Part shown: positions 1 to 8,575 of the stretch, in pieces | Numbering within the stretch: position 1 is the first letter of the stretch | Layout of the letters: the number at the start of each line of letters is the position of its first letter | NCBI GenBank assembly: GCA_963711725.1 | Contig: CAVQFO010000022.1 | Location: forward strand, 135,956-199,955 | From: CAVQFO01 sp963711725 | GTDB taxonomy: Bacteria > Pseudomonadota > Gammaproteobacteria > Nitrococcales > Aquisalimonadaceae | Direction: 5' to 3' | DNA: 64,000 nucleotides | Made by a program: the position numbers and the translations under genes | The notes under the pieces: model-generated | What the model saw: only the letters and a program-made list of their open reading frames with translations | What the model was told of the DNA's origin: nothing | Databases searched by the model: none

Positions 1-193
1 ACGGGAGCAGGCAGGCGACCCAGTTCTCCTTGGAGGAGGCGTCCATGATGGGGGCGGTGTACGGACGTCCGGCCACGGACAGCGCCAGCCGGTGTCCGGG
101 GGCCATGCCGGCGGGGTGTTGCGGATGCTCCAGGCGCAGCAGCCGCCAGCCGCCCGGCAGGGCGGTGTTGTCGGCGAGGCGCCAGGCGTTCAT
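1..193 (-). CDS. Partial gene at left edge, possibly a dihydroorotate dehydrogenase electron-transfer-like protein
   Basis: Only the first 64 residues are present because the gene runs off the left edge. The ATG at 193 overlaps the pyrX stop codon by 4 bases (ATGA), so it is translationally coupled to pyrX and sits last in the visible minus-strand run. The fragment begins MNAWRLADNTALPGGWRLL and contains PGHRLALSV and APIMDAS. That pattern resembles the start of a ferredoxin-reductase-like FAD domain as in PyrK-type subunits, which would fit the pyrimidine context. This is a weak resemblance only. What is firm is the start, the frame and the coupling. Confidence 0.5.
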   Translation of the reverse strand, partial: MNAWRLADNTALPGGWRLLRLEHPQHPAGMAPGHRLALSVAGRPYTAPIMDASSKENWVACLLP

Positions 194-1476
194 TGCGAAG
201 CGGCGGTATAGATCAGCTCGCCGCCCACCAGCGTGTGGCGTACCCGGCCTTCGAATTCCCATCCACCGAAGGGGGAGTTGCGGCCTCGGCTGACCATGTT
301 CGCGGTATCGAAGAACCAGCGCTCCTTGGGGTCGAACAGGACCAGGTCGGCGGCCGCGCCCGGTGCCAACCGGCCGCCCTCCAGGCCCACCACGGCGGCA
401 GGGCCGCTGGTAACCCGGGCCAGGGCCGTGGGCAGGTCCATCAGGCCTTCTTCCACCAGCCGCAAGGTCAGCGCCAGGAAGGAATCGAGGGCCGAAATGC
501 CGGGTAGCGCCTCGGTGAAGGGGACCTCCTTGGCGTCCGGCTGATGGGGTTGGTGGTCGGAGCAGATGGCGGTGATGGTACCGTCGGCCACGGCGCGACG
601 CAGGGCGTCGCGGTCGTCCTGACCACGCAGCGGCGGCCGCACGTAGCAAAGGCTGTTGAAGCCGGTGACGTCCATTTCCGTGAGGAACAACTGATGGGCG
701 GCCACGTCGGCGCTGACAGGCAGGCCCTTGGCCGCGGCGTCCGCGACCAGCGCCGCGCCGGCTGCGGTGGACAGCGGTGTGAAATGCACCCGGGCACCGG
801 TTTCCTGTACCAAGGCCAGATCTCGTCCCAGGGCGGCGGTTTCGGCCGCCGCCGGGATGCTGGGTATGCCCAGCCGCCCGGATACCCAACCTTCGTGCAT
901 GTAACCGCCCTCGCTGAGATAAGGGTCGGCCGGGGTCAGAAATACCGTGAGATCGAAGGTGGCTGCGTATTCCAGAGCGCGGCGCAGCACCAGGCTGTTG
1001 GTGACCGGGCGGCCGCCGTCGCTGACGGCCACGCAGCCGGCGTCCTTGAGCGCGGCCATTTCGGTCAGGTGCTGGCCTTCCAGATCTTTGGTCAGCGCGC
1101 CCAGGACGGCGATCCGGGACTGCCCCGCCTCCCGGGCGAAGCGCGCCATCAACTCCACTTCGGAGGGAGAGTCGATCCGGTGGCGGGCGTCGGGTACCGC
1201 GCACACGGTGGTGATGCCGCCGGCGGCGGCGGCGCGGGTCTCGGAGGCGACGGTGGCACGGGATTCGCCCGCGCTTTCCTGCAGTCTGGCGCCCAGATCA
1301 ATCAGGCCGGGAGCGGCCACCAGGCCGGCGGCGTCCAGCGTGCGGTCCGGCTCGAAGCCGTCCGGCGTCTGGCCTGCGGCCAGGATTCGGCCGTCGGCCA
1401 GGTGCAGGTCGCAGACTTCGTCCAGCCCACCCGCCGGGTCGACGACGCGGGCCCCTTTGATCAGCATGCGGCTCAT
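190..1476 (-). CDS. pyrX: Dihydroorotase-like protein lacking zinc ligands (PyrX/PyrC')
   Basis: A 428-residue protein of the amidohydrolase superfamily, class I dihydroorotase family, with full family length. Active enzymes carry an HxH metal motif after PGLIDLH. Here residues 60-67 read DLGARLQE, so both histidines are gone. The later metal-ligand region reads TPAD (181-184). SDHQPH (306-311) is retained. This matches the inactive PyrX/PyrC' of Pseudomonas, which is a structural partner of aspartate transcarbamoylase and not an enzyme. It follows pyrB with a 4-base ATGA overlap, which supports that role. A separate active dihydroorotase should exist elsewhere in the genome (inference). Confidence 0.9.
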   Translation of the reverse strand: MSRMLIKGARVVDPAGGLDEVCDLHLADGRILAAGQTPDGFEPDRTLDAAGLVAAPGLIDLGARLQESAGESRATVASETRAAAAGGITTVCAVPDARHRIDSPSEVELMARFAREAGQSRIAVLGALTKDLEGQHLTEMAALKDAGCVAVSDGGRPVTNSLVLRRALEYAATFDLTVFLTPADPYLSEGGYMHEGWVSGRLGIPSIPAAAETAALGRDLALVQETGARVHFTPLSTAAGAALVADAAAKGLPVSADVAAHQLFLTEMDVTGFNSLCYVRPPLRGQDDRDALRRAVADGTITAICSDHQPHQPDAKEVPFTEALPGISALDSFLALTLRLVEEGLMDLPTALARVTSGPAAVVGLEGGRLAPGAAADLVLFDPKERWFFDTANMVSRGRNSPFGGWEFEGRVRHTLVGGELIYTAASQ

Positions 1477-2432
1477 GCCTTGGCCTCCCGAGGTGCCAGC
1501 GCCATGGACATCACCGCCATGCGCACGGCGATACCGTTGGTGACCTGATCGAGGATCACCGAGCGCGGGCCGTCGGCCACGGCGGATTCGATTTCAACGC
1601 CCCGGTTGATGGGCCCGGGATGCATCACGATGGCATCCGGCTTGGCCACGGCCAACCGCTCTTCGGTGAGCCCGTAGAGGCGGTAGAATTCCTGTTCGCT
1701 GGGCAGCAGCGCGCCCTGCATGCGTTCGCGTTGCAGGCGCAGCATGATGACCACGTCCACGTCCTTCAGGCCCTGGTCCAGGTCGTAGTAGACATGGGCG
1801 CCCAGGCGTTCCACGTCGCGCGGCAGCAGCGTGCGGGGCGCGATCACCCGGACCTCTCCGGCCCCCAGGCCGTTGAGTGCGTGGATCTGCGAGCGGGCGA
1901 CCCGTGAGTGAAGGATGTCGCCGACGATGGCCACTCGCAGCGGCTCGAAATCGCCCTTGAATTTGCGGATGGTGAACATGTCCAGCATGGCCTGGGTGGG
2001 GTGGGCGTGGCGGCCGTCGCCGGCGTTGATCACGCTCAGTCCGGGGCCGACGTGCTCGGCGATAAAGTGGGCGGCGCCGCTGGCGGCGTGGCGCACCACG
2101 AACATGTCGCACTGCATCGCCTCCAGGTTCTGGAGCATGTCCAGCAGGCTTTCGCCCTTCTGGGTGGCGGAGGTGGCGATGTTGATGTTGAGCACGTCCG
2201 CCGACAACCGCTTGGCGGCCAGCTCGAAAGTGGTGCGGGTGCGGGTGCTGGCCTCGAAGAAGAGATTGACCACCGTGCGTCCCCGCAGCAGCGGCACCTT
2301 CTTGACCGATTTGTCGATCACTTCGCCGAAGGACTCCGCGGTGTCCAGGATCTGGGTCAGCAGCTCCCGGGGGAGCCCTTCGGTGGTGAGGAAATGGCGC
2401 AGTTGGCCACTTTGGTCGAGCTGGATGTTCAT
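1473..2432 (-). CDS. pyrB: Aspartate carbamoyltransferase catalytic subunit
   Basis: 319 residues. It catalyses carbamoyl phosphate plus aspartate to N-carbamoyl-aspartate, the committed step of pyrimidine synthesis. The carbamoyl-phosphate motif STRTR is at residues 62-66, a second loop QKGES is near 91-95, and HPTQ is at 144-147. The start is the ATG at 2432, which overlaps the pyrR stop by 4 bases. An upstream extension in the same frame would read through pyrR out of frame and is not used. No pyrI regulatory chain is present. Together with the neighbouring PyrX this suggests the Pseudomonas-type PyrB-PyrX dodecamer (family knowledge). Confidence 0.96.
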   Translation of the reverse strand: MNIQLDQSGQLRHFLTTEGLPRELLTQILDTAESFGEVIDKSVKKVPLLRGRTVVNLFFEASTRTRTTFELAAKRLSADVLNINIATSATQKGESLLDMLQNLEAMQCDMFVVRHAASGAAHFIAEHVGPGLSVINAGDGRHAHPTQAMLDMFTIRKFKGDFEPLRVAIVGDILHSRVARSQIHALNGLGAGEVRVIAPRTLLPRDVERLGAHVYYDLDQGLKDVDVVIMLRLQRERMQGALLPSEQEFYRLYGLTEERLAVAKPDAIVMHPGPINRGVEIESAVADGPRSVILDQVTNGIAVRMAVMSMALAPREAKA

Positions 2433-2935
2433 GAAGCCTTCCTGATGGTCAACTCCAGCGGATCGGGGCCCACCAGTTTCACCTGTTCGCCGGCGTTCAG
2501 GTCGATGGTGCGGCCGGCCACGTCGGCACGGATGGGCAGTTCGCGCCCCCCGCGATCCACCAGGACGGCCAGCAGAATGGCGCCGGGGCGGCCGTAGTCG
2601 AAAATCTCGTTCATGGCGGCGCGTACGGTGCGGCCACTGTAGAGCACGTCGTCCACCAGGACCACGGTGCGATCTTCCACGGTGAAGGGCAGATTGGATG
2701 GCCGGACCCGCGGGTGCATGCCGGCGCGGCTGAAATCGTCCCGGTAAAAGGAAATGTCCAGGGTGCCCAGAGGTTCCCCGATGGCCAGCAGATCGTGCAG
2801 CCTCTGGGCCACCCAGGCGCCGCCGGTGTGGATCCCGACCATGACCGGGTCCTGCACGTGGCGGCGTTCCAATTCGGCGGACAGGCGGCCCGCCATGTCC
2901 TCGATCAGCGCTTCCACTTCGTTGAGCTGAGTCAT
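2429..2935 (-). CDS. pyrR: Bifunctional PyrR regulator / uracil phosphoribosyltransferase
   Basis: 168 residues with the type I phosphoribosyltransferase fold. The PRPP-binding motif VVLVDDVLYSGRT is at residues 91-103. Family members bind UMP or UTP and in Gram-positives attenuate pyr mRNA; in Gram-negatives a PyrR-pyrB arrangement like this one is common, and the protein also acts as a weak uracil phosphoribosyltransferase. It lies between ruvX and pyrB with 4-base overlaps at both ends. I did not find a convincing PyrR-binding antiterminator in this short coupled junction, so its regulatory target is unclear. Confidence 0.93.
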   Translation of the reverse strand: MTQLNEVEALIEDMAGRLSAELERRHVQDPVMVGIHTGGAWVAQRLHDLLAIGEPLGTLDISFYRDDFSRAGMHPRVRPSNLPFTVEDRTVVLVDDVLYSGRTVRAAMNEIFDYGRPGAILLAVLVDRGGRELPIRADVAGRTIDLNAGEQVKLVGPDPLELTIRKAS

Positions 2936-3354
2936 TGCTTATCCGCCAGCCAGGTCTCCAGGATGATCTTGGCCGCCATTCTATCGACGGTCTCTTTGTC
3001 TTGGCGAGCCCCGGACGGCATTTCCCGCATCCGCTCCCGGGCTTCCATGGAGCTGAGGCCTTCGTCCACCCGATGAACGGGCAACCCGAAACGCCCTTCC
3101 AGGCGACGGCTGAAGCGGTCCGTCGCCAATGTGAAGTCGCTCTCGGTGCCGTCGGCCTGGAGGGGGCGGCCGACCACCAGCGCGTCCGGTTTCCATAGTT
3201 CCAGCAGTTCGGTGATGCGCCGCCAGTCCACTTGGCCGCGGTTTGGACAGCGCAGCGTTTCAAGCGGCCGTGCGCCGCCGGTTATCGATTCGCCCACGGC
3301 CACGCCGATGCGGCGCAGGCCGAAGTCGAAGGCGAGATAGGTTTTCGCTGGCAT
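2932..3354 (-). CDS. ruvX: Holliday junction resolvase-like / pre-16S rRNA processing nuclease YqgF
   Basis: 140 residues of the YqgF/RuvX family (RNase H-like fold), the usual length. AFDFGLRRIGVAVG at residues 8-21 carries the first catalytic aspartate. VVGRPLQADG and the C-terminal DKETVDRMAA are also typical. E. coli YqgF processes the 5' end of 16S rRNA. The usual DERLST segment here reads DEGLSSMEA, with glycine in place of arginine, a small departure from consensus. It lies between yqgE and pyrR, as in many Gammaproteobacteria, and overlaps pyrR by 4 bases. Confidence 0.93.
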   Translation of the reverse strand: MPAKTYLAFDFGLRRIGVAVGESITGGARPLETLRCPNRGQVDWRRITELLELWKPDALVVGRPLQADGTESDFTLATDRFSRRLEGRFGLPVHRVDEGLSSMEARERMREMPSGARQDKETVDRMAAKIILETWLADKQ

Positions 3355-3400
3355 GGGCTGTCGGGAGTCCCGTGGTCGGGCGCCGGGCGGGAGCAGGCTC

Positions 3401-3964
3401 CTAGGCGTGGCCGGCGTCCTGGGACAGTAGCGAGAGGTCCACTCCCAGCAGCGCCGCCGCGGCGCGCCAACGCTGCTCGCTGTCCTTGCCGAAGAGGACG
3501 TCCGCGTCCGCCGGGCCGCTCAGCCAGGCGTTCTCGGCCATTTCGTCTTCCAGTTGCCCGGCACCCCAGCCGGCATACCCCAGGGCCACCAGATAATGGG
3601 CCGGGCCGTTTTCCTCGGCGATGGCCTGAAGGATGTCCTTGGAGGTGGTGACGGTGATTTCGTCGGAGACCCGCATGGAGGAGTCCCATTTGCCGCCGGG
3701 TTGATGCAGCACGAATCCCCGGTCGCGCTGGACCGGGCCGCCCAGGTATACGGTCCGCTGTTCGGTTTCGCTGTTACGGGCTTCGAAGCCCAGGTGGTCC
3801 AGCAATTCGCCGAGTTTCAGGTCGGTGGGCCGGTTGATGACGATGCCCAGGGCGCCTTCCTGGTTGTGCTCGCAGATATAGGTCACCGTCTGGTGGAAAT
3901 TGGGGTCCGCCAGGCTGGGCATCGCGATCAAGAAATGGTTCGCCAGAGATTCATGTTCACTCAT
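3401..3964 (-). CDS. yqgE: YqgE/AlgH family protein
   Basis: 187 residues, the normal UPF0301 length. Hallmarks are the N-terminal FLIAMPSL and the block EGALGIVINRP near residue 50, then LGGPV. Its biochemical role is not established; a link to alginate regulation (AlgH) has been proposed in Pseudomonas. I chose the ATG at 3964 (MSEHESLANHF), which matches how the family begins, over a TTG 12 codons upstream. The yqgE-ruvX order is conserved across Gammaproteobacteria. It sits 46 bases before ruvX and 72 bases after tonB on the same strand. Confidence 0.93.
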   Translation of the reverse strand: MSEHESLANHFLIAMPSLADPNFHQTVTYICEHNQEGALGIVINRPTDLKLGELLDHLGFEARNSETEQRTVYLGGPVQRDRGFVLHQPGGKWDSSMRVSDEITVTTSKDILQAIAEENGPAHYLVALGYAGWGAGQLEDEMAENAWLSGPADADVLFGKDSEQRWRAAAALLGVDLSLLSQDAGHA

Positions 3965-4036
3965 GGCAACAGTATCGGCCAGAGGGCTAGGTCCGAACAA
4001 GCGCCGATCCGCCGGACGGCCGGGCGCATTCTTGCC

Positions 4037-4900
4037 CTATTCCGCCGAAAGGTGGCTGTTGCCGCCTACGAACTGCCACGTGCGGGTGATTACCAGGAGG
4101 TCTTTGCCATTGAGTACATCCGCGGGCACCGGCGCGTAGGGGCCGGCGAGCTTGACCACACGGATGGCGGCCTGGTCCAGCACACGGTAATCCGAGGGTT
4201 CCAGTACGCGCACGTTGCGAACACTGCCGTTGGGCCGGATGGTGACCTCCAGGATGAGCTGACCGGAGAGGTCCCGGCTGCGGGCCTCCTCGGGGTAATT
4301 CAGATTGCCGACACGCTCCACTTTCTGGACCCAGGCCCGCATGTATTCGGCGGCGGCGTGGGAGCGCGTCCTGGCCGTGATCCGCTCTTTGCTGGGGTAC
4401 TTGGCGTCCAGGTTCTCGGTTTCGTCCACGGTCGCCTGGGCTTCGGCCACCTGCTGCCGCGAATCGATCAACTCGGCCAGGGTGGGCTTGGGCTCGGGTT
4501 TCGGCGTCGGTTCCGGCTGCTTGGCCGTTTTCTGCTTGCTGCGGGCGGTGTGCACGACGGGGGCTTTGTCCGGTTTCGGCGCCGGCGCTTCCCGGGGTGC
4601 GGCGGAGACCTCCGCCTGGCCCTTGCGGACATCGGGCTTTAGCGCGGCCTTTTCCGCGGGGCGATTGGCCTTCTTGCTGTGGCCCCCGCCTTCCTGATTG
4701 GCCTGGGCCAGGAAGTCGAAGTCCTTGGGCGCCTTCTTGGTCGGGGTGCGCGCCAGGGTGACTTCGATCATGGGTGGGCGATCCCGCTTGGGCGTATCCC
4801 AGGTGAAGCCCACGCCCAGCAGGAGCAGGGCATGGGCGACCACGGCCACGAACAGGGTGAGCCCCAGCCGATCGCCCGGTGTGACGGTCTCGGTGCTCAT
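4037..4900 (-). CDS. tonB: Energy transducer TonB (first copy)
   Basis: 287 residues. One N-terminal membrane segment spans about residues 14-34. A long Pro/Lys/Glu-rich periplasmic linker with PEPTPKPEPKP follows, and a C-terminal TonB domain begins near residue 195 (YPEEARSRDLSGQL, then APYAPVP-type end GPYAPVP). It couples proton-motive force from ExbB-ExbD to outer-membrane receptors. No exbB or exbD is visible here. It starts inside the end of the Gx transporter gene (4-base overlap), so it is translated with the flavin/redox genes upstream. Its linker and neighbours differ from the btu-linked TonB at 58825-59580. Confidence 0.88.
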   Translation of the reverse strand: MSTETVTPGDRLGLTLFVAVVAHALLLLGVGFTWDTPKRDRPPMIEVTLARTPTKKAPKDFDFLAQANQEGGGHSKKANRPAEKAALKPDVRKGQAEVSAAPREAPAPKPDKAPVVHTARSKQKTAKQPEPTPKPEPKPTLAELIDSRQQVAEAQATVDETENLDAKYPSKERITARTRSHAAAEYMRAWVQKVERVGNLNYPEEARSRDLSGQLILEVTIRPNGSVRNVRVLEPSDYRVLDQAAIRVVKLAGPYAPVPADVLNGKDLLVITRTWQFVGGNSHLSAE

Positions 4901-5433
4901 CTCGCTTCGGCTCCGGCCAGGAATCGGTTGTCGGGTTCGAGTCGCCGAACCACCGCGAAGGCGATCAGGCCGTTGAGCAGGCCGAAGGCCACGGCGGCGG
5001 TCATCAACACCGGCAGCAGGTGCAGCATGGCCGGGTGCGGGACGAACAGGCTGTAGGCGATCATGAACTGGGCGGCCATGTGCGCGAGACTGGCGATCAG
5101 GCTGTATCCCACCGGACCCAGGCCGGGCAGCCAGGTCGCCAGCCGCAGCGCCGCCACCGCCGCGAGCGCACCGCTGAAGCTCATGAAGAACGTGGGGGCG
5201 AGAAAGGTGCCGATGATCAGGCTGCCGGTCAGCGCCCGCAACAGCCCCACCCAGGCCGCGGTGGCCCAGCCGAACTGGACGAGGACGACGATGGTGACAA
5301 TGTTCGCCAGCCCCGGCTTGATGCCCGGTACGGGGCTGGGTAGTACCGCCTCGGCCACGTGGATGGCGATGGCCAGCGCCGTGAGGTAGGCGATGCGGTG
5401 GTCCTGCGGTGTGCTGGTAAGTTTCAACGGCAT
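4897..5433 (-). CDS. Gx transporter family protein (heptaprenyl diphosphate synthase component I family)
   Basis: 178 residues, strongly hydrophobic, with about five membrane spans. It belongs to the family often labelled heptaprenyl diphosphate synthase component I or Gx transporter, which resembles the substrate-binding membrane (S) components of ECF transporters. The start is the ATG at 5433 (MPLKLTSTPQ), two bases after the NusG-II gene stop. A longer upstream frame has no family similarity. It follows a NusG domain II protein and ApbE, and the same families are grouped in flavin-dependent extracytoplasmic electron-transfer loci (family knowledge). A flavin or quinone-precursor transport role is inferred only. 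Confidence 0.8.
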   Translation of the reverse strand: MPLKLTSTPQDHRIAYLTALAIAIHVAEAVLPSPVPGIKPGLANIVTIVVLVQFGWATAAWVGLLRALTGSLIIGTFLAPTFFMSFSGALAAVAALRLATWLPGLGPVGYSLIASLAHMAAQFMIAYSLFVPHPAMLHLLPVLMTAAVAFGLLNGLIAFAVVRRLEPDNRFLAGAEAR

Positions 5434-5435
5434 AG

Positions 5436-5795
5436 TCAGAAATTGACGCTGTCGAAGCGGGGTTCGCCGCCGCCGACCTGGACCACGACCTGGTTGGGCA
5501 GGCAGATGGCGCTCTCTCCGCTCTGGCTTAGCCACCCCTGGCGCACGCACAGCTTGCGCCGCCCGGGAGAGTCCACCACCCGCACCTTGCGGTCCTGTAC
5601 CTCGATGGTGCTGGTGCCCAGGGGGCCGCGCACCCGGATCCGCTGGTCTTCCGAGAGAGGCAGCTTCATTCGCTGGCTGCCGGAAACCCAGACTTCGGCC
5701 CACTGTCCGGCGTGGCTCGGGCTCCACAGCAGCACATACAACCCCGCTACCAGGGTGAGCGCGCAGGCCAGGACGATGCGGTCGGCCACGGTCAT
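5436..5795 (-). CDS. NusG domain II-containing protein
   Basis: 119 residues. An N-terminal signal anchor (IVLACALTLVAGLYVLLW, residues 7-24) precedes one small extracytoplasmic beta-domain of the NusG_II family, with a conserved glycine-cysteine block (KLCVRQGWLSQSGESAICLPN, split here as two parts around residues 82-101). It is not the transcription factor NusG; it only shares the domain name. It overlaps the apbE stop by 4 bases. Two cysteines about 15 residues apart may form a disulfide. The function is unknown, but the context with ApbE points to an envelope redox module. Confidence 0.8.
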   Translation of the reverse strand: MTVADRIVLACALTLVAGLYVLLWSPSHAGQWAEVWVSGSQRMKLPLSEDQRIRVRGPLGTSTIEVQDRKVRVVDSPGRRKLCVRQGWLSQSGESAICLPNQVVVQVGGGEPRFDSVNF

Positions 5796-6844
5796 AGGGG
5801 CTTGCTCAAAACGACAATCGGTTTGGGGCTTTGTTCAAAATGGACCCGCTTGGCCATGGCCGGGTTCATGAGTACCCGGCCCTGATGGTCGATCATCATG
5901 ACGTACCGGATTCCCATGGATTTGGCAACTTTCCACCAGCCCTGGGGGCCGGCCACGAACAGGGCCGTGGCGGCGGCGTCGGCCTTGGCGGGATCACCGG
6001 TGATGACGGTGACGGAGGTGGCGCCGCGGGCCGGCGCGCCGCTACGCGGGTCCAGAATATGGTGATAGCGCCTGCCCTGGTATTCGAAATAGCGTTCATA
6101 GTCGCCGGAGGTGAATACGCTCTCGCCGTTGGCAGGTTCCACGGATGCCAGTATGCCGCTGCCCCGGGGATCGCGGATGCCCACACGCCAAGGGCGGTCG
6201 CCGTGGCGGCCGATGGCCTGCAGGTCGCCGCCGGCGTTGACGATGGCGTTGGCGATGCCATGGCTCTGAAGCAGCTGCACGGCCTGGCCCACGGCGTAGC
6301 CCTTGGCGAATCCGCCCAGGTCCAGCCAGGCGTTCGGGTTGGTGCTGCTGATTCGCCCACCGTCGACGGTGATATCGTCCATGGTCGGGGCGTGGGCCAG
6401 CCATTTCCGAATCTCGGCCTCCGGTGGCGGCGGGCGGTGCTGGTCGTGATCGTCCGACTCGAAGCCCCAGATTCGCAGCAGGTTGCCGATGGCCGGATCG
6501 AACAAGCCGCCGCTGGCGTCGGACAGGCGTCGGCCCACCCGAATCAGTTGGGCGAGATCCGGCGCGATCGGCGCGGATTCTCCTTTTGCCAGTGTTTGGT
6601 TGATCGTTACCAGCGGGCCGTGGTGCCACGCGTGCCAGCGCTGGTTTTCGCGGTCGAATTGCCCCTGTATGGCTTTTGCGAGGCTTTTGCCGGTGGCTGT
6701 GTCCACGCCGTAGAGGCTGATATCGACGATGGTGCCGAAGGCCAGGAAGCGGTCGCTGTAGACCGATGGCTTCTTGCCGCAGGCGGCCAGCCCCAGGGCC
6801 AGCACCGGAGCCAGCAGGAATACGGCGATGCGGTGTTTCTTCAT
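5792..6844 (-). CDS. apbE: FAD:protein FMN transferase ApbE (lipoprotein)
   Basis: 350 residues. ApbE attaches FMN covalently to threonine in periplasmic flavoproteins such as NqrC or RnfG. The N-terminal signal peptide ends in a lipobox LAAC, with the lipidated cysteine at residue 22. NPNAWLDLGGFAKGYAVG and NAGGDLQAIG are the family core motifs, and the metal-binding region lies near HHILDPRSG. It starts inside the gshB stop (ATGA overlap). No rnf or nqr genes are in the window, so the flavoprotein target is unknown. Confidence 0.94.
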   Translation of the reverse strand: MKKHRIAVFLLAPVLALGLAACGKKPSVYSDRFLAFGTIVDISLYGVDTATGKSLAKAIQGQFDRENQRWHAWHHGPLVTINQTLAKGESAPIAPDLAQLIRVGRRLSDASGGLFDPAIGNLLRIWGFESDDHDQHRPPPPEAEIRKWLAHAPTMDDITVDGGRISSTNPNAWLDLGGFAKGYAVGQAVQLLQSHGIANAIVNAGGDLQAIGRHGDRPWRVGIRDPRGSGILASVEPANGESVFTSGDYERYFEYQGRRYHHILDPRSGAPARGATSVTVITGDPAKADAAATALFVAGPQGWWKVAKSMGIRYVMMIDHQGRVLMNPAMAKRVHFEQSPKPIVVLSKPL

Positions 6845-7791
6845 TGAAGTTTGTGTTCGAGGGAATCCAGTAGCAGGCCGGCGATGTCCAGGTCGTAAAT
6901 CTTGTCCAGTTCGCGCACGCAGGTGGGGCTGGTGACGTTGATTTCCGTGAGGTAATCACCGATCACGTCCAGGCCCACGAAGTATAGCCCCCGCTCCCGC
7001 AGGGAAGGGCCGACCTGTTCACAGATCCAGAGGTCACGCTCGGACAGCGGCACGCCCTCGCCGCGGCCGCCAGCGGCCAGGTTGCCGCGGGTCTCTCCGG
7101 CCTGGGGGATGCGCGCCAGGGCATAGGGAATGGCGGGTTCGCCGTCGATCATCAGTATCCGCTTGTCGCCCTTGCTGATTTCCGGCAGGTAACGCTGGGC
7201 GAGGATGTAGTCCTGGTGGCCCTGGGTCAGGGTCTCGATGATCACATTGGTGTTCGGGTCCCCGTCGGCGAGAACAAAGATGGAGGCGCCGCCCATGCCT
7301 CCCAGGGGTTTCAGTACCGCCTTGCCCTGTTCGGCGATGAATGCCTTGATGGAGGCGGGGTTGGCATCGACCAGCGTGGGCGCGCAGCATTGCGGGAATT
7401 GGGCGGCGTAGAGCTTTTCGTTGCAATCCCGCAGGGACTGCGGGTGATTGGCGACCACGACGCCGGCCTGTTCCGCCTGCTCCAAAATATAGGTTGCGTA
7501 AATGTAGGCGGGGTCCACCGGGGGGTCCTTGCGCATCAGGATCAGGTCCAGGTCCGCCAGCGGGCCTTCGGTGACAGCGCCGAGGTCGAACCAATCGTCG
7601 TTGTCGTCGCGCACCCGCAGTTCGGTCATCCGCCCGTAAGCCACCCCGTCGCGCAGGTGCAGGTCCTTCATCTGCAGGTAGGAGATACTCCAGTCCCGGG
7701 CCTGGGCCGCCAGCAGAAGCGCCAGCGTTGTGTCCTTGTAGGGTTTGATGGATTCGATGGGATCCATCACGACGCCGACTTTTACGCTCAT
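6841..7791 (-). CDS. gshB: Glutathione synthetase
   Basis: 316 residues, the same length as E. coli GshB. It is an ATP-grasp enzyme that joins gamma-glutamylcysteine and glycine. The N-terminus MSVKVGVVMDPIESI is typical. LKPLGGMGGASIF is the ATP-binding loop, and NVTSPTC near the C-terminus binds metal and substrate. I chose the ATG at 7791 over an upstream start 21 codons away, which adds residues foreign to the family. It is the first gene of the minus-strand run and is divergent from pilG. gshB next to pilG is a recurring gammaproteobacterial arrangement. Confidence 0.95.
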   Translation of the reverse strand: MSVKVGVVMDPIESIKPYKDTTLALLLAAQARDWSISYLQMKDLHLRDGVAYGRMTELRVRDDNDDWFDLGAVTEGPLADLDLILMRKDPPVDPAYIYATYILEQAEQAGVVVANHPQSLRDCNEKLYAAQFPQCCAPTLVDANPASIKAFIAEQGKAVLKPLGGMGGASIFVLADGDPNTNVIIETLTQGHQDYILAQRYLPEISKGDKRILMIDGEPAIPYALARIPQAGETRGNLAAGGRGEGVPLSERDLWICEQVGPSLRERGLYFVGLDVIGDYLTEINVTSPTCVRELDKIYDLDIAGLLLDSLEHKLQ

Positions 7792-8059
7792 GGAGTCTTT
7801 CTCGCGATTGTGTGGGTAGGCTGTGAACGGCGACGCATTTTGGGCATTCCGCACTATGCAATCGCCGGCGGGACGGTTACATTCGTTGCGTAAGCCGATT
7901 CCGGCCGCCGTTCGCGGTGTGCCCGCTAGGCTGGTGGCGCTTTGTGGATTGTACCTCAGTTATGTGTTAATTAAACTCAGTAACCCTATGGAAAGGAAGC
8001 AATCCCGCGCATCTGGGCCGTTGGGATCGGAGAATAAAGACAACGATTCGGGGGAGTCG

Positions 8060-8464
8060 GTGGACACAGAAAGCAAGCAAGAAGGGCTGGCCGGCCTCAA
8101 GGTGATGGTCATAGACGACAGCAAGACCATCCGTCGAACCGCCGAGACCTTGCTCAAGAAAGAAGGCTGCGACGTAATCACCGCGACCGACGGTTTCGAG
8201 GCGCTCGCGAAGATCGCGGACCTCAAGCCCGGCATCATTTTTATCGATATCATGATGCCCCGGCTCGACGGTTATCAGACCTGCGCGCTGATCAAGCACA
8301 ATCAGATGTTCAAGAGCACGCCTGTGATCATGCTCTCGAGCAAGGACGGTCTGTTCGATCGGGCGCGCGGCAGGATAGTCGGCTCCGAGCAATATTTGAC
8401 CAAACCGTTTACGCGGGAAGAGTTGCTTAACGCAATCAAGCGCCACGTCAACAAGGCCGCTTGA
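8060..8464 (+). CDS. pilG: Type IV pilus response regulator PilG
   Basis: Single receiver domain, about 134 residues from the GTG at 8060. GTG is preceded by GGGGGAG a few bases upstream and gives the usual PilG length; an ATG at 7988 would add 24 residues without a ribosome-binding site. Acid residues ID-D at 18-20, phospho-acceptor D63 in FIDIMMP and K115 in LTKPF are all present. The block KVMVIDDSKTIRRTAETLL is nearly invariant in PilG. It is a CheY-like output of the Pil-Chp pathway that favours pilus extension and, in Pseudomonas, adenylate cyclase activity. Confidence 0.93.
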   Translation: MDTESKQEGLAGLKVMVIDDSKTIRRTAETLLKKEGCDVITATDGFEALAKIADLKPGIIFIDIMMPRLDGYQTCALIKHNQMFKSTPVIMLSSKDGLFDRARGRIVGSEQYLTKPFTREELLNAIKRHVNKAA

Positions 8465-8575
8465 TTGTCCGATGAGACCGGCCGCCTGTTGCGGCCGTCC
8501 GAACAGCCAATTCGATTTCTGACTAGTCGGCCGCCGCAGCGGTGGTGTGCCGAGGCACGAGAATAGGGGGCCTGA

